Part shown: in pieces, positions 8,724-22,752 of the stretch
How the letters are laid out: each line of letters opens with the position of its first letter
Numbering within the stretch: the first letter of the stretch is position 1
Assembly: GCF_900169305.1 (NCBI RefSeq)
Contig: NZ_FWDP01000004.1
Location: 310,001 to 374,000, forward strand
Length of the DNA: 64,000 nt
Direction: 5' to 3'
Source of the DNA: Marinilactibacillus piezotolerans
GTDB lineage: Bacteria > Bacillota > Bacilli > Lactobacillales > Carnobacteriaceae_A
The notes under the pieces: model-generated
Database searches by the model: none
What the model saw: only the letters and a program-made list of their open reading frames with translations
Told to the model about the DNA's origin: nothing
Made by a program: the position numbers and the translations under genes

Positions 8724-9506
8724 ATGGTACAACGTTCTTTAACCGCAATTATTGCGCTGATATTTTTTGTGCCGATCATATGGATCGGTTCTTGGGTGCT
8801 GGAAGCATTTATTGTACTGCTGGCTATAGCGGCATTAATAGAGATCCATCAGATGAAAGGGATCCGACCGCTATCACTGCCTACTTTGTTTGCTTCCATC
8901 GCATTGATTTTTGTTATTTTATACGATCGAATGATGGAGCTGTTGCCTTTTATTCCCAATAACGGCTCAATCTTAGCTTTATTTGTATTACTATTACCCT
9001 GTCTGACATTATTCGATAAGCATTACTCTATCGAAGATGCAGCAATCTCATTTTTTGGAATCACTTATATCGGTACTGGTTTCCATGCTTTTATGTTAAC
9101 AAGAGAAACAGATGTCCATCTACTGATTCTTTCCTTGCTGATTATCTACTCAACGGATACCGGTGCTTATCTAGTAGGAAGACAATTCGGGAAACATAAA
9201 CTTGCTCCAAGCATTTCACCCAACAAAACGATTGAAGGTTCTGTCGGGGGAGTGATCATTTCTCTGCTGGTATCAGCTGTCTATCTAGTTGTTTTCCCGG
9301 TTGAATGGTCCAGAACGTTTACACTCATGATGGTTATTGTATTATCCATTGCAGGACAAGTCGGTGATTTAATTGAGTCTTCATTCAAGCGTCACTACAA
9401 CTTTAAAGATTCTGGAAATATTCTACCTGGACATGGCGGTATTTTTGACCGTTTTGACAGTTTATTGTTCGTTTTGTCTGTCATATTTGTCCTCGGTCTA
9501 GTATAA
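8724..9506 (+). CDS. cdsA: Phosphatidate cytidylyltransferase (CDP-diglyceride synthase)
   Basis: An integral membrane enzyme of 260 residues that makes CDP-diacylglycerol from phosphatidate and CTP, the branch point to phosphatidylglycerol and cardiolipin. About eight hydrophobic segments are visible, and the CDS signature SSFKRHYNFKDSG followed by ILPGHGGIFDRFD with its catalytic Asp residues lies near the C-terminus. It sits 24 bases after uppS behind AGGAGGAG and is followed 18 bases later by rseP. The order is the standard Firmicutes one. Confidence 0.96.
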   Translation: MVQRSLTAIIALIFFVPIIWIGSWVLEAFIVLLAIAALIEIHQMKGIRPLSLPTLFASIALIFVILYDRMMELLPFIPNNGSILALFVLLLPCLTLFDKHYSIEDAAISFFGITYIGTGFHAFMLTRETDVHLLILSLLIIYSTDTGAYLVGRQFGKHKLAPSISPNKTIEGSVGGVIISLLVSAVYLVVFPVEWSRTFTLMMVIVLSIAGQVGDLIESSFKRHYNFKDSGNILPGHGGIFDRFDSLLFVLSVIFVLGLV

Positions 9507-9524
9507 AGATAAAGGAGCATTCTC

Positions 9525-12531
<3,007 letters not shown>

Positions 12532-12700
12532 TGTTAGTTAAGGAGAAGCCAAAGCTTTGATGATGTTCTTTATCTATACAGAAAGTATAACTTGCCTCGG
12601 CTGTCGACTTTTTGTATAAATAAAGAATGGAAAAGCGATTTAACGGATTCTCCTTTTCGTTTACCATTGATAGAACACAGGTAGAAAGAAGGCACATATT

Positions 12701-15700
12701 TTGAGTCTCAATCAACAGGAATTATTTCAGACACTACTGCAGCAGATCGATTTTCACCCAACGCCTGATCAGAGAGCAGTCCTTGACAGTGGGTTGGTTG
12801 TATCCGTTATTGTTGACAAACCGACTAAAACTTGGCAAATCACATTACAGTTTCAGGATATTTTACCGTTTGAGACATTTACTCAACTAAAAGACTATCT
12901 GCAGCGAGGATTCAAAGAAATTGCCCGAGTAGAACTTAATATCCAAACGACGGACCCTTTACTTACTGAAGAAAAACTAGTGAACTATTGGAGAACAGCT
13001 TGTAATGAAAGCAAACTGGATTCACCGTTATGCAATGATTTGTTCGCTAATGGATATCCCGTAATCAATGGAAAGAAAGTCGTTTTTTATATTGAACATG
13101 AACTGACAAAAGATAAATTTGCGGATGAATTCTTTCCGAAAATCGAGCAAGAATATAAAAAAATGGGATTTCCTCCACAATTTAAAATTGTACCTATGAT
13201 AGATGAAAAAATCAGTAATGAAAAGATAACAGCTTTCAAGCAACAAAAAGAAGAGGAAGATCAATTGCTTGCAGAGCGACTGACTAAAAATATTGAGCAA
13301 GCATCGATCAATAAAGAAAAGAAAAAAGAGACTGCGCCTAGCGGACCTGTTAAAATGGGCCGACCTATCCAAGGGAACGATGCTATCCGCCAAATGAGTA
13401 CAATTGAAGAAGAAGAACGCAGTGTAACACTTGAAGGATACGTATTTGATACAGAAGTTAGAGAACTGCGCTCTAAACGGAAATTACTCATTTTTAAGAT
13501 CACAGATTACACCTCTTCATTTACGTGTAAAAAATTCTCAAACAATGCTTCTGACGAAGAAATGTTTGGATCGATCAAAAAAGGTATGTGGCTTAAAGTA
13601 CGCGGCAGTGTGCAAGAAGATACATTTATGCGAGATCTTGTCGTAAATGCTCAGGATATCCAAGAAACAGCACATGAACAGAGAAAAGACAATCAGCCTG
13701 AAGGCCAGAAACGGGTAGAGCTGCATGCTCATACAGCGATGAGTCAGATGGATGCAACGTCAACAGCTTCAGATCTTGTTGAGCAAGCAGCTAAATGGGG
13801 ACATACAGCAATAGCAATTACGGATCATGGGGTTGCTCAATCCTTTCCAGAAGCACATTCAGCGGGTAAGAAAAATGGAGTTAAAATCCTTTACGGGTTA
13901 GAAGCTAATTTAGTGGATGATGGTGTGCCGATTGCAAACAATTTAGCTGATATAGAGCTTCAAGAAGCTACGTATGTAGTTTTTGATGTGGAAACAACGG
14001 GATTATCTGCTATATATGATACGATCATCGAGTTGGCAGCCGTTAAGATGCATAAGGGCAATATTATTGAGGAATTTCAGGAATTTATCGACCCGGGGCA
14101 TCCTTTATCGGATACAACCATTAATCTGACTGGTATAACGGATGACATGGTCAAAGGATCTAAATCAGAAGAGCAAGTATTGAAAGCATTTAAGGCTTTC
14201 AGCGAAGGAACGATTTTGGTTGCGCACAACGCCAGCTTTGATATGGGATTCTTGAATACGGCTTACCAGAAAAATCAGATGTCGGTATCTGAACTACCGG
14301 TTATTGATACGCTGGAATTATCTCGATTCCTGCATCCTACTTTCAAAACTCATCGATTAAACACACTGGCAAAACGATACGGTGTTGCTTTAGAACAGCA
14401 TCATAGAGCGATTTATGATTCTGAAACAACAGCACACTTATTATGGGCCTTTTTAAAAGAAGCATCAGAAGAATATTCTATCGAATACCACAATCAGTTG
14501 AATGATTACATGGGACAAGGGGACGCTTATAAGCGTACAAGACCCAGTCATGTAACGATCTTGGCTGCAAGCCAAGCAGGACTGAAAAACTTGTTCAAAT
14601 TGATCTCCGCATCATTGACAGAATACTTTTACAGAGTTCCTAGAGTCCCTCGTTCACTGCTTGAAAAATATAGAGAAGGCTTGATTATAGGATCTGGATG
14701 CGCTCAAGGAGAAGTTTTTGAAGCCATGATGCAAAAAGGCTACGATGAAGCCAAAAAATTGGCTAAGCAATATGACTATCTGGAGATCATGCCTAAAGGT
14801 GCCTACAGCCACTTGATTGATCGAGAAATGGTCAATTCTATTAGAGATTTAGAAGATATCATTTCTAACATTACAAAGATCGGTAAAGAACTGGATATTC
14901 CAGTTGCTGCTACAGGTAATGTTCACTATATTCACAAAGAAGATGCTATTTACCGAGACATACTACTGGAAACCTTAAACAAAGGCGGATTCAAGAAAAC
15001 TAAAAATCCGCAAGTTCATTTCAGAACGACTGATGAAATGTTGGAAGACTTATCGTTTTTAGGAGAAGAACTGGCAAAAGAAGTTGTTGTAAATAACACG
15101 CAAAAAATTGCTGATTTAGTAGATGACAATATCTCTCCAGTAAAAAAAGACCTGTTTACACCGAAAATGGAAGGGTCAGAACAAGAAATCCGTGATATGA
15201 GTTACAACGAAGCACACCGGCTTTATGGTGATCCGCTGCCTGAAATCATTGAAAAAAGATTAGAAAAAGAACTGGATAGTATTATTGGGAATGGATTCTC
15301 TGTTATCTATCTGATTTCTCAAAAACTTGTGCATAAAAGTATGAATGATGGCTACTTGGTTGGTTCCAGGGGATCAGTTGGTTCTAGTTTTGTAGCGACA
15401 ATGACTGGGATTACGGAAGTTAACCCTATGCCTCCGCATTATCGCTGCCCGTCATGTAAATATTCCGAATTCTTTACAGAAGGTGAAATAGGATCAGGGT
15501 TTGACTTGGCACCTAAAAAATGCCCGAATTGCGAACATGATTTAATGGCGGATGGCCATGATATTCCTTTTGAGACATTCCTTGGATTCAATGGAGATAA
15601 AGTACCCGATATCGATCTGAACTTTTCAGGGGAATATCAGTCAAAAGCCCACCATTATACAAAAGAGTTATTCGGCGAAGAATACGTATATAAAGCTGGA

Positions 15701-17032
15701 ACAATAGGAACAATTGCCGACCGTACAGCTTTTGGATTTGTCAAAGGGTATGAAAGAGATAATCAGATGACCATCCGTTCTGCGGAAATCGATCGATTAG
15801 CAAAAGGAGTAACAGGCGTTAAAAGAACGACTGGACAGCATCCAGGAGGAATCATTGTTATACCGGAGTATATGGATGTTTATGACTTTACACCTATTCA
15901 GTATCCGGCAGATGACCAGAATGCTGACTGGAAAACCACTCACTTTGACTTCCATTCTATTCATGATAATGTTTTAAAATTAGATATCCTTGGTCACGAT
16001 GATCCGACAATGATCAGAATGCTGCAGGACCTTTCCGGCATTGATCCGAAAACGATCCCTGTCAATGATCCGGGCGTTATGAAGTTGTTCAGCGGAACAG
16101 AGATCTTAGGGGTGGATGAAAGTCAGATCTTCTCTAAAACAGGAACGCTGGGTGTTCCGGAATTTGGAACACGATTTGTCCGCCAAATGCTTGAACAGAC
16201 AAATCCAACAACTTTTTCCGAGCTGCTGCAGATTTCCGGTTTGTCTCACGGGACAGATGTTTGGTTGGGAAACGCTGAGGAATTGATCAGGCAGCAGAAT
16301 ATTCCTTTATCTGAAGTGATCGGATGTCGTGATGATATCATGGTTTACTTGCAGCATAAAGGCATTGAAGACAGCATTGCTTTCCAGATTATGGAGCATG
16401 TACGTAAAGGAAAAGGAATACCGGATGAATGGCAAGCGATTATGCGGGAAAATAACGTGCCTAAATGGTATATCGACTCCTGCTTGAGAATCAAGTATAT
16501 GTTTCCGAAAGCCCATGCAGCAGCCTATGTTTTAATGGCTTTACGAGTTGCTTATTTCAAAGTACATTATCCTTTGTATTATTACGCAGCTTACTTCTCT
16601 ATTCGGGCGAGTGATTTTGATTTACAGGCAATGAGTCAAGGGAAAGCTTCTATTAAAGCAAGAATGAAAGAAATTACTGATAAGGGTCTGGATGCTTCGA
16701 CAAAAGAAAAAAATCTGTTGACTGTGCTGGAATTAGCCAACGAAATGGTGGAAAGAGGCTACCAGTTCAAAATGGTTGATATAGACAAATCAGACGCGAC
16801 TAACTTCATTATTGAAGGAGATGCTTTAAGAGCACCTTTCAGATGTGTACCGTCTTTAGGGGGCAACGCAGCTGCGGCAATTGTTGAGGCTAGACAAGAA
16901 AGTCCCTTCCTTTCAAAGGAAGATTTGTCTAAACGAGGCAAAGTTTCTAAGACTGTCATTGAGTATCTAGACGCCAATAGTGTACTGTCTCATCTTCCCG
17001 ATGAGAATCAACTATCACTATTTGATATCTAA
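12701..17032 (+). CDS. polC: DNA polymerase III alpha subunit, PolC type
   Basis: The main replicative polymerase of low-GC Gram-positives, 1443 residues. Domains in order: N-terminal domain, OB fold (about residues 240-330), split PHP domain ([13 protein letters not shown]), inserted DEDD 3'-5' proofreading exonuclease ([10 protein letters not shown] near residue 428), second PHP part, zinc-binding [10 protein letters not shown] and KKCPNCEHD pairs, the C-family palm with [12 protein letters not shown], and the C-terminal fingers and helix-hairpin-helix part. It starts with TTG, eight bases after AAGG; no ATG nearby gives a better start. Length and motifs match an active enzyme. Confidence 0.98.
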   Translation: MSLNQQELFQTLLQQIDFHPTPDQRAVLDSGLVVSVIVDKPTKTWQITLQFQDILPFETFTQLKDYLQRGFKEIARVELNIQTTDPLLTEEKLVNYWRTACNESKLDSPLCNDLFANGYPVINGKKVVFYIEHELTKDKFADEFFPKIEQEYKKMGFPPQFKIVPMIDEKISNEKITAFKQQKEEEDQLLAERLTKNIEQASINKEKKKETAPSGPVKMGRPIQGNDAIRQMSTIEEEERSVTLEGYVFDTEVRELRSKRKLLIFKITDYTSSFTCKKFSNNASDEEMFGSIKKGMWLKVRGSVQEDTFMRDLVVNAQDIQETAHEQRKDNQPEGQKRVELHAHTAMSQMDATSTASDLVEQAAKWGHTAIAITDHGVAQSFPEAHSAGKKNGVKILYGLEANLVDDGVPIANNLADIELQEATYVVFDVETTGLSAIYDTIIELAAVKMHKGNIIEEFQEFIDPGHPLSDTTINLTGITDDMVKGSKSEEQVLKAFKAFSEGTILVAHNASFDMGFLNTAYQKNQMSVSELPVIDTLELSRFLHPTFKTHRLNTLAKRYGVALEQHHRAIYDSETTAHLLWAFLKEASEEYSIEYHNQLNDYMGQGDAYKRTRPSHVTILAASQAGLKNLFKLISASLTEYFYRVPRVPRSLLEKYREGLIIGSGCAQGEVFEAMMQKGYDEAKKLAKQYDYLEIMPKGAYSHLIDREMVNSIRDLEDIISNITKIGKELDIPVAATGNVHYIHKEDAIYRDILLETLNKGGFKKTKNPQVHFRTTDEMLEDLSFLGEELAKEVVVNNTQKIADLVDDNISPVKKDLFTPKMEGSEQEIRDMSYNEAHRLYGDPLPEIIEKRLEKELDSIIGNGFSVIYLISQKLVHKSMNDGYLVGSRGSVGSSFVATMTGITEVNPMPPHYRCPSCKYSEFFTEGEIGSGFDLAPKKCPNCEHDLMADGHDIPFETFLGFNGDKVPDIDLNFSGEYQSKAHHYTKELFGEEYVYKAGTIGTIADRTAFGFVKGYERDNQMTIRSAEIDRLAKGVTGVKRTTGQHPGGIIVIPEYMDVYDFTPIQYPADDQNADWKTTHFDFHSIHDNVLKLDILGHDDPTMIRMLQDLSGIDPKTIPVNDPGVMKLFSGTEILGVDESQIFSKTGTLGVPEFGTRFVRQMLEQTNPTTFSELLQISGLSHGTDVWLGNAEELIRQQNIPLSEVIGCRDDIMVYLQHKGIEDSIAFQIMEHVRKGKGIPDEWQAIMRENNVPKWYIDSCLRIKYMFPKAHAAAYVLMALRVAYFKVHYPLYYYAAYFSIRASDFDLQAMSQGKASIKARMKEITDKGLDASTKEKNLLTVLELANEMVERGYQFKMVDIDKSDATNFIIEGDALRAPFRCVPSLGGNAAAAIVEARQESPFLSKEDLSKRGKVSKTVIEYLDANSVLSHLPDENQLSLFDI

Positions 17033-17076
17033 AACTCGTTGTATCGGCATAAAAAGTATGTGCAAAAGGGTTCAAG

Positions 17077-17105
17077 TTGCACAGAAAGCCTGATTATGGT
17101 ATACT
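17077..17105 (+). promoter_or_regulatory. Promoter of the rimP-nusA-infB operon
   Basis: TTGCAC at 17077-17082 and TATACT at 17100-17105 are 17 bases apart, with an extended TGG before the -10. Transcription should start near 17112, just ahead of a leader terminator. Confidence 0.85.
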
Positions 17106-17131
17106 ACTGTTGAGTAAAGGAATATTTTCCG

Positions 17132-17160
17132 AGAGTGAGCGCATTCCGCTCACTCTTTTT
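17132..17160 (+). terminator. Leader terminator (attenuator) upstream of rimP
   Basis: A perfect 10-bp stem (AGAGTGAGCG at 17132-17141 with CGCTCACTCT at 17147-17156), a 5-base loop and a T-run form an intrinsic terminator. It lies 20 bases after the predicted start of transcription and 44 bases before rimP. polC transcripts reading through would also meet it. In Bacillus subtilis a NusA-dependent leader terminator is reported to autoregulate the same operon, so this is a strong candidate for the same control. Confidence 0.75.
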
Positions 17161-17203
17161 AATGAAAAATTTAAAACAGATAATGATTGAGAGGAGATGC
17201 TTT

Positions 17204-17674
17204 TTGAGTACTGTAGATAAAGTAACAGCGATTGCCGGCCCAGTTGCTGAGCAAGCGGGATATGAACTGGTGGATGTAGAATATGTCAAAGAAGGAAAAA
17301 ACTGGTTTTTACGCTTATATATCGATAAAGATGGTGGCGTAGACTTAGATGACTGTACAAAATTCAGCGAAAAAATCGGAGAAGAACTGGATGCCCAAAA
17401 AGTTGATCCGATTCCGCATCCTTATTATTTAGAAGTTTCTTCGCCCGGAGCAGAAAGACCTTTGAAAAAAGAAAAAGATTTAATAGAAGCTGTTGGGAAA
17501 TATATTCATGTATCTTTATATCAACAGATCAGCGGTGAGAACACCTTTGAGGGTACCTTGAAAGAATTGAACGATCAGACACTGACTTTGGTGATCAGAA
17601 TCAAAACAAGGGAAAAAGAGATCGAAATCGATCGCTCAAATATCGCTAAAGCAAGACTGGCAATCAAATTTTAA
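17204..17674 (+). CDS. rimP: Ribosome maturation factor RimP
   Basis: RimP, 156 residues, assists 30S subunit maturation. The N-terminal domain contains the conserved GYELVDVEYVKEGKNWFLRLYIDKDGGVDLDDC and LEVSSPG segments, followed by a small Sm-like C-terminal domain. It starts with TTG at 17204, placed four bases after GAGGAGATGC; a longer in-frame reading from 17135 would begin inside the leader terminator stem and is not credible. nusA follows 57 bases later. First gene of the rimP-nusA-rnpM-ylxQ-infB operon. Confidence 0.96.
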   Translation: MSTVDKVTAIAGPVAEQAGYELVDVEYVKEGKNWFLRLYIDKDGGVDLDDCTKFSEKIGEELDAQKVDPIPHPYYLEVSSPGAERPLKKEKDLIEAVGKYIHVSLYQQISGENTFEGTLKELNDQTLTLVIRIKTREKEIEIDRSNIAKARLAIKF

Positions 17675-17731
17675 AGAAATCTATTGAGTGTCGGATCTTA
17701 GAAGCATAAACTATAATAAGGGAGTAGAATA

Positions 17732-19165
17732 ATGAGTAAAGAATTAGCAGCAGCTCTTGAAACGCTGGAGAAAGAGAAGGGGATCTCCAAAAAAATTGTC
17801 ATCGATGCATTAGAAGCTGCACTGGTTTCTGCCTATAAACGAAATTACGGTACAGCTCAGAACGTGGAAGTGGCATTTGACGAAGCTAACGGAGAAATTA
17901 AGGTCTATCAAGTAAAAGAAGTATCTGAAGAAGTCTATGATTCTCAGCTTGAAATCAGTCTGACAGATGCACTGGAAATCAACAAGGCCTATGAAGTTGG
18001 AGATAAAATTCGATTTGAAGTTACGCCGAAAAACTTCGGAAGAATCGCAGCACAAACGGCAAAACAAGTGATTATGCAGCGTATGCGTGAAGCTGAACGC
18101 TCGATCGTCTATAATGAATATATCGAATATGCAGACGATCTGATGACGGGTACAGTAGAAAGACAAGATAATCGTTTCATTTATGTTAACCTTGGTAAAG
18201 TTGAAGCAGTATTATCTAAGCGTGATCAGATTGAAAATGAACGCTACAGCACGCATGATCGAATCAAAGTATATGTCAGCAATGTTGAAAACTCTACAAA
18301 AGGCCCACAGGTTTTTGTCAGCAGAACACATCCTAATTTAATTAAACGACTTTTCGAGCAAGAGGTACCAGAGATTTATGATGGTACAGTCGAAATCATC
18401 TCTATTGCACGAGAAGCTGGAGATCGTTCCAAGATCGCTGTAATGTCGCGCGATGAAAATGTTGATCCTGTCGGAACCTGTGTTGGTCCCAAAGGTGCTA
18501 GAGTACAAGCTATCGTCAATGAGCTGAACGGTGAAAATATGGATATTGTTGAGTGGGATGAAGATCCTGCAGTTTATATCAAGAATGCTTTAAATCCTGC
18601 TCAAGTTCTTGAAGTCATGTTTGACAAAGAAAATAAAAGCTGTGTTATTGTGGTACCAGATTATCAGTTATCATTGGCAATCGGAAAACGCGGCCAAAAC
18701 GTTCGTTTAGCAGCAAAATTGACTGGATTCAAAATCGACATCAAGTCTGAGAGCGACATGGAAGATCTCGAAGAAGTTTCAGATGAACTGACCAACGACT
18801 CTTTCTTTGATGCGCTAAATGAAGGAGATGAAGTTGCTGAACAGGAGGTTGATTCTTTGGAAAGTGCAGAACGTTCATTCTTTGATGCTACCGAAGGTGT
18901 AGAAGTTGAAGAGTATGATGACGTACAAGTGACAGATGCGGCAGATGCTAACTCAGATGTGATCGCAGAAGGATTATCTGATGATTTTAGTCAACAGACA
19001 GACCCTGCGAATGACGGAGATTTCCAAGCAGGAGAACTGACACCTGAAGATGCAGAAGATTTGATTCAAAATGCTGAACAAAGAGATGGCATGGATGAAG
19101 AAATCGATCATGAGGCAACACTCGAAGAAATCTCTGAAGAAACTGACGAAGAGAATGAAATTTAA
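17732..19165 (+). CDS. nusA: Transcription termination/antitermination factor NusA
   Basis: NusA, 477 residues, binds RNA polymerase and nascent RNA to promote pausing, termination and antitermination. The N-terminal domain (1-130), S1 domain (MTGTVERQDNRFIYVNLG, about 135-200) and two KH domains (NVDPVGTCVGPKGARVQ and LAIGKRGQNVRLAAKLTG) are present. After residue 350 comes a roughly 125-residue acidic tail, making it about 100 residues longer than the Bacillus protein. The tail contains two SFFDA motifs at residues 357 and 382, 25 residues apart. The tail is probably disordered; its function is unknown. Confidence 0.97.
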   Translation: MSKELAAALETLEKEKGISKKIVIDALEAALVSAYKRNYGTAQNVEVAFDEANGEIKVYQVKEVSEEVYDSQLEISLTDALEINKAYEVGDKIRFEVTPKNFGRIAAQTAKQVIMQRMREAERSIVYNEYIEYADDLMTGTVERQDNRFIYVNLGKVEAVLSKRDQIENERYSTHDRIKVYVSNVENSTKGPQVFVSRTHPNLIKRLFEQEVPEIYDGTVEIISIAREAGDRSKIAVMSRDENVDPVGTCVGPKGARVQAIVNELNGENMDIVEWDEDPAVYIKNALNPAQVLEVMFDKENKSCVIVVPDYQLSLAIGKRGQNVRLAAKLTGFKIDIKSESDMEDLEEVSDELTNDSFFDALNEGDEVAEQEVDSLESAERSFFDATEGVEVEEYDDVQVTDAADANSDVIAEGLSDDFSQQTDPANDGDFQAGELTPEDAEDLIQNAEQRDGMDEEIDHEATLEEISEETDEENEI

Positions 19166-19202
19166 TAAACGGGTTTAGTTTTTTGTCAAAGGTGGGATAA
19201 AG

Positions 19203-19496
19203 ATGCGGCAACGAAAAATTCCAATGAGAAAATGTGTAGCATCCAATGAAATGAAGCCGAAAAAAGAAATGGTTCGGGTAGTCAGAGATAAAGAAGGTAC
19301 AGTATCCATTGATCCGACTGGCAAGAAAAATGGTCGCGGCGCCTACATCTCTCTGGACCCTGAGCTAGTAAAAAAAGCTCAGCAGAAACAAGTGTTGAAT
19401 CAGGCTTTAAACACTAAAGTAGATGAAGCATTCTATGAAGAACTGCAGGAGTATGTTGAGTATCAGAAAGCAAGAATGGAATTGAAGAATGGATAA
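19203..19496 (+). CDS. rnpM: RNase P modulator RnpM (YlxR)
   Basis: A 97-residue YlxR-family (DUF448) basic protein. RKIPMRKCVASNEMKPKKEMVRVVRDKEG and the TGKKNGRGAYIS loop, which line the RNA-binding surface, are intact. Members bind the RNA subunit of RNase P in Bacillus and were renamed RnpM. It starts at ATG 19203 after AGGTGGG and overlaps ylxQ by 8 bases, in the conserved order nusA-rnpM-ylxQ-infB. Confidence 0.93.
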   Translation: MRQRKIPMRKCVASNEMKPKKEMVRVVRDKEGTVSIDPTGKKNGRGAYISLDPELVKKAQQKQVLNQALNTKVDEAFYEELQEYVEYQKARMELKNG

Positions 19497-19788
19497 CAAG
19501 CAAAAGTGTATGAACCTATTAGGTTTGGCACAGAGATCAGGTAATCTGATCTCGGGTGAAGCATTAGTTCTTAATGCAATTAGAAGCCGGGAAGCAAAGA
19601 TAGTGATCTTGGCTTCTGATGCAAGTGATAACACAACCAAGCAATTTTTGAATAAGAGCGACCATTATCGTGTTCCTGTATTGAAAGAACTGACGCGCGG
19701 AGAATTATCGGCAGCGATCGGACGAGCACGAATAGTGGCGGCTGTTACAGACGGAGGATTTGCACAATCCCTTCAAAAATTGCAATAA
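19489..19788 (+). CDS. ylxQ: L7Ae-family RNA-binding protein YlxQ
   Basis: A 99-residue L7Ae/L30e-fold protein that binds kink-turn RNA. LLGLAQRSGNLISGEALVLNAIRSREAKIVILASDASDNTTKQF is the family core, and the VPVLKELTRGELSAAIGRARIVAAVTD segment follows. The physiological RNA target is not established for this clade. It starts within the last codons of rnpM, so the two are coupled, and infB begins 21 bases after the stop. Confidence 0.92.
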   Translation: MDNKQKCMNLLGLAQRSGNLISGEALVLNAIRSREAKIVILASDASDNTTKQFLNKSDHYRVPVLKELTRGELSAAIGRARIVAAVTDGGFAQSLQKLQ

Positions 19789-19809
19789 TCGGAATAGGAA
19801 GGTGATTGC

Positions 19810-22161
19810 ATGGGCAAAAAACGCGTCTATGAATTCGCAAAAGAAAAGAACATTGAAAGTAAAAAGGTTATTGAAACGGCAAATAGCCTTGGAATCGACT
19901 ATAAAAGTCATATGTCTACAATGAACGACAATGATGTAGAGCGCATCAACAAAGCTTTATCCAGTCCTTCTAAACCAGCTTCAGCATCTACTAAGCCGGC
20001 AGAAAGACCTAAACAACCCTCTTCTGGACAAGACAAACGTCCGCAATCCAGTCATAAACCGGCTCAGAAACGTCCGCAAAACCAGAACCAGAATCAAAAA
20101 GGACAGAGCAAATCTCAAAACAGTAAAGGACAAAACAACATACAATCTCAAAATCGAGCAGCAAATAAACCAAATAAACCAAGTCAATCAAACAGTAAAA
20201 AGAAACCGACTCAACCGAATACTGCTGAGCCTCAAGTTCAAAAACGAACTACAGACGAACAGCAGAAACAACAATTCCAGCAAAACAAGAAGAGAAGAAA
20301 TTCTCGTCAACACCGCGGAATTAATGGCGGACCTGCCGGAAGAAAACGTAAAGGCAAGAAAAACCAACAATCTCAGTCTACACCTACACCGCGTAAGGTA
20401 AGAGAACTGCCAAAGGTGTTAGAATACACGGATGGCAATACAGTTGCTGAGATCGCTAAAAAAATTCACCGTGAACCTGCTGAAATCGTTAAAAAGCTTT
20501 TCATGATGGGGGTTGCGGCAACACAGAACCAATCATTAGATAAAGATACGATTGAACTGCTTGCAGCTGACTATGGTATGGAAACAGAAGAAAAAGTACA
20601 AGTGGATCTGACAGACTTCGATACTTTCTTTGATCAAGAAGCTGTTGAAGAAAACTTAGTCAACCGTCCTGCTACTGTAACAATCATGGGACACGTTGAC
20701 CATGGTAAAACTACTTTACTAGATACGCTGCGTCATACAAACGTTACTGAAGGCGAAGCAGGCGGCATCACACAGCATATCGGAGCTTATCAGGTTGAAG
20801 AGAACGGCAAGTTAATCACATTCCTTGATACCCCCGGACATGCTGCCTTTACAACAATGCGTGCTCGCGGTGCAGACATTACAGATATTGCAATTATTGT
20901 TGTAGCGGCTGATGATGGTGTAATGCCTCAGACAGTAGAAGCAATCAATCATGCAAAAGCTGCTGAAGTACCGATTATCGTTGCGGTCAATAAAGTGGAC
21001 AAACCAGGTGCTAATCCTGATCGTGTAATGCAGGAGCTGACAGAATATGAGTTGATTCCAGAAGACTGGGGCGGCGACACGATTTTCGTTCAGATATCAG
21101 CATTATTCAACAAAAATCTTGATGAGCTGCTGGAAATGATTCTATTAGTAGCAGAAGTAGAAGATCTTAAAGCAGATCCTAAACGTCCTGCTCTAGGCTC
21201 TGTTATCGAAGCTAGACTGGATAAAGCAAAAGGACCGATCGCGACATTGCTCGTACAAGAAGGTACACTGTCTCAAGGAGATCCAATCGTTGTTGGGAAT
21301 ACTTTCGGACGTGTTCGTACAATGACCAATGATAAAGGCCGTCGAGTGAAAACCGCATCACCTTCTACTCCAGTAGAGATTACTGGATTGAATATGGCAC
21401 CACAAGCAGGAGATCGCTTCGTCGTCTTTGAAGATGAAAAAACAGCCAGACAGGTTGGAGAATCAAGAGCAACTGCAGCGAATGAAGCTAAACGTTCTAC
21501 AACGAATAAAGTAACACTTGAAAACTTATTTGAAAGTCTTGAAGAAGGCGAACTGAAAGAAGTAAACGTCATAATCAAAGCTGACGTTCAAGGTTCTGTT
21601 GAAGCATTGGCTTCAAGCTTGCAGAAGATTGAGGTTGAAGGTGTGAAAGTCAACATCATTCACACGGGTGTTGGAGCAATCAATGAAAGTGATGTTACTC
21701 TTGCATCAGCAAGTTCTGCGATCATTATTGGATTCAACGTTCGTCCGACTGTTCAAGCTAAAGAAAGTGCAGACCGTGAAGAAGTTGATATTCGTACTCA
21801 CCGCGTTATCTATAACGCAATTGACGAAATCGAAGCAGCAATGACTGGTATGCTGGATCCTGAATTTGAAGAACAAGTAACGGGTCAAGCAACTGTTCGT
21901 GAAACGTACTCAGTTTCTAAAGTTGGGACGATCGCCGGTTGTTTCGTTAATGACGGAGTCATAAAACGCAATAGTTCTATCCGTTTAGTACGGAACGGTA
22001 TTGTTCAATACGAAGGAGAGCTTTCAAGTCTTAAACGATTTAAAGATGACGCGAAAGAAGTTCGTAACGGTTATGAATGTGGTGTTACAATCGAAGGATA
22101 TAACGATATCAAAGTTGATGATGTAATTGAAGCATTCGAAATGGTTGAAATTCAAAGATAA
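19810..22161 (+). CDS. infB: Translation initiation factor IF-2
   Basis: IF-2, 783 residues, places initiator tRNA on the ribosome. A short N-terminal domain (1-55) is followed by a long low-complexity linker rich in Gln, Asn, Lys, Pro and Ser (about 57-195), a second IF2_N motif, and the GTPase domain with G1 [11 protein letters not shown] near residue 294, G3 DTPGHAAF and G4 NKVDKP. Domains II, III and the tRNA-binding C-terminal domain follow. The linker is not a gene error; it is common and variable in this factor. It starts at ATG 19810 after GGAAGGTG. Confidence 0.98.
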   Translation: MGKKRVYEFAKEKNIESKKVIETANSLGIDYKSHMSTMNDNDVERINKALSSPSKPASASTKPAERPKQPSSGQDKRPQSSHKPAQKRPQNQNQNQKGQSKSQNSKGQNNIQSQNRAANKPNKPSQSNSKKKPTQPNTAEPQVQKRTTDEQQKQQFQQNKKRRNSRQHRGINGGPAGRKRKGKKNQQSQSTPTPRKVRELPKVLEYTDGNTVAEIAKKIHREPAEIVKKLFMMGVAATQNQSLDKDTIELLAADYGMETEEKVQVDLTDFDTFFDQEAVEENLVNRPATVTIMGHVDHGKTTLLDTLRHTNVTEGEAGGITQHIGAYQVEENGKLITFLDTPGHAAFTTMRARGADITDIAIIVVAADDGVMPQTVEAINHAKAAEVPIIVAVNKVDKPGANPDRVMQELTEYELIPEDWGGDTIFVQISALFNKNLDELLEMILLVAEVEDLKADPKRPALGSVIEARLDKAKGPIATLLVQEGTLSQGDPIVVGNTFGRVRTMTNDKGRRVKTASPSTPVEITGLNMAPQAGDRFVVFEDEKTARQVGESRATAANEAKRSTTNKVTLENLFESLEEGELKEVNVIIKADVQGSVEALASSLQKIEVEGVKVNIIHTGVGAINESDVTLASASSAIIIGFNVRPTVQAKESADREEVDIRTHRVIYNAIDEIEAAMTGMLDPEFEEQVTGQATVRETYSVSKVGTIAGCFVNDGVIKRNSSIRLVRNGIVQYEGELSSLKRFKDDAKEVRNGYECGVTIEGYNDIKVDDVIEAFEMVEIQR

Positions 22162-22245
22162 TCTTATTATGATGGTATTGATCACCCTTCATAAGAGGTG
22201 ATGAGCATGCACATCATAAAAAGATTAAAGGATAGGTGAGCGAAT

Positions 22246-22596
22246 ATGCCAAATTATAGAGTTGGACGAGTCTCCCAAGAAATTCAAAGAGAAGTCAATG
22301 ACATTTTACAAAAACGTGTCAGAGATCCAAGAGTTCAAGGGATCACGATTACGGATGTAGAAGTAACAGGCGATCTTCAACAGGCGACAGTGTATTACAG
22401 TACGCTGAAAGATGATGAAGAGACGTCCAAAGAAACACAGATAGGATTAGATAAAGCAAAAGGGCTGATCAGAAAAGAATTAGGCAGCCGATTAACCATT
22501 CACAAAACACCAGAACTGTTTTTTGAACGTGATCAATCCGTAGCATATGGAAACCATATCGATGCTTTGCTGAATCAAATCAAAAATGATGAGTAA
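22246..22596 (+). CDS. rbfA: Ribosome-binding factor A
   Basis: RbfA, 116 residues, is a KH-fold cold-shock factor that binds helix 1 of 16S rRNA during 30S assembly. RVGRVSQEIQREVNDILQKRVRDPR and the GDLQQATVYYS motif are diagnostic. It lies 84 bases after infB. In Bacillus a ylxP gene sits in this gap; here the space holds no such gene. A strong terminator 50 bases downstream ends the unit before truB. Confidence 0.96.
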   Translation: MPNYRVGRVSQEIQREVNDILQKRVRDPRVQGITITDVEVTGDLQQATVYYSTLKDDEETSKETQIGLDKAKGLIRKELGSRLTIHKTPELFFERDQSVAYGNHIDALLNQIKNDE

Positions 22597-22645
22597 ACGA
22601 CCGTATCAATCTGGTCATATCCACATTGTTTAATGGTCCGAGGAG

Positions 22646-22685
22646 AAAGAGAATCGATTGTCTTTGAGACATTGATTCTCTTTTT
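22646..22685 (+). terminator. Terminator between rbfA and truB
   Basis: A long imperfect hairpin pairs AAAGAGAATCGAT (22646-22658) with ATTGATTCTCTTT (22671-22683) and ends in a T-run. It separates the nusA operon from truB. Confidence 0.85.
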
Positions 22686-22715
22686 CCATGTTTACTCTCT
22701 ATACATAATCCGTTA

Positions 22716-22724
22716 TGTTATACT
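22716..22724 (+). promoter_or_regulatory. Extended -10 promoter of truB-ribF
   Basis: TGTTATACT at 22716-22724 is an extended -10 element, 29 bases before the truB start, with no clear -35 at the right spacing. Confidence 0.5.
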
Positions 22725-22752
22725 ATATGTGCTTAAAATAGGGGGAATCAAG

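Noticed and set aside
12540-12618. 19-codon frame (ATG at 12559) in the proS-polC gap after AAGGAG
   Set aside because: Spacing to the Shine-Dalgarno is 13 bases and the peptide has no features; insufficient support.
17135-17203. In-frame extension of rimP starting with GTG
   Set aside because: It begins inside the leader terminator stem and has no ribosome binding site; the TTG at 17204 has a good one.
22202-22240. 12-codon frame between infB and rbfA
   Set aside because: Too short and without a clear ribosome binding site; likely chance.
22633-22752. In-frame extension of truB
   Set aside because: It covers a terminator and the truB promoter; the GTG at 22753 matches the family N-terminus.
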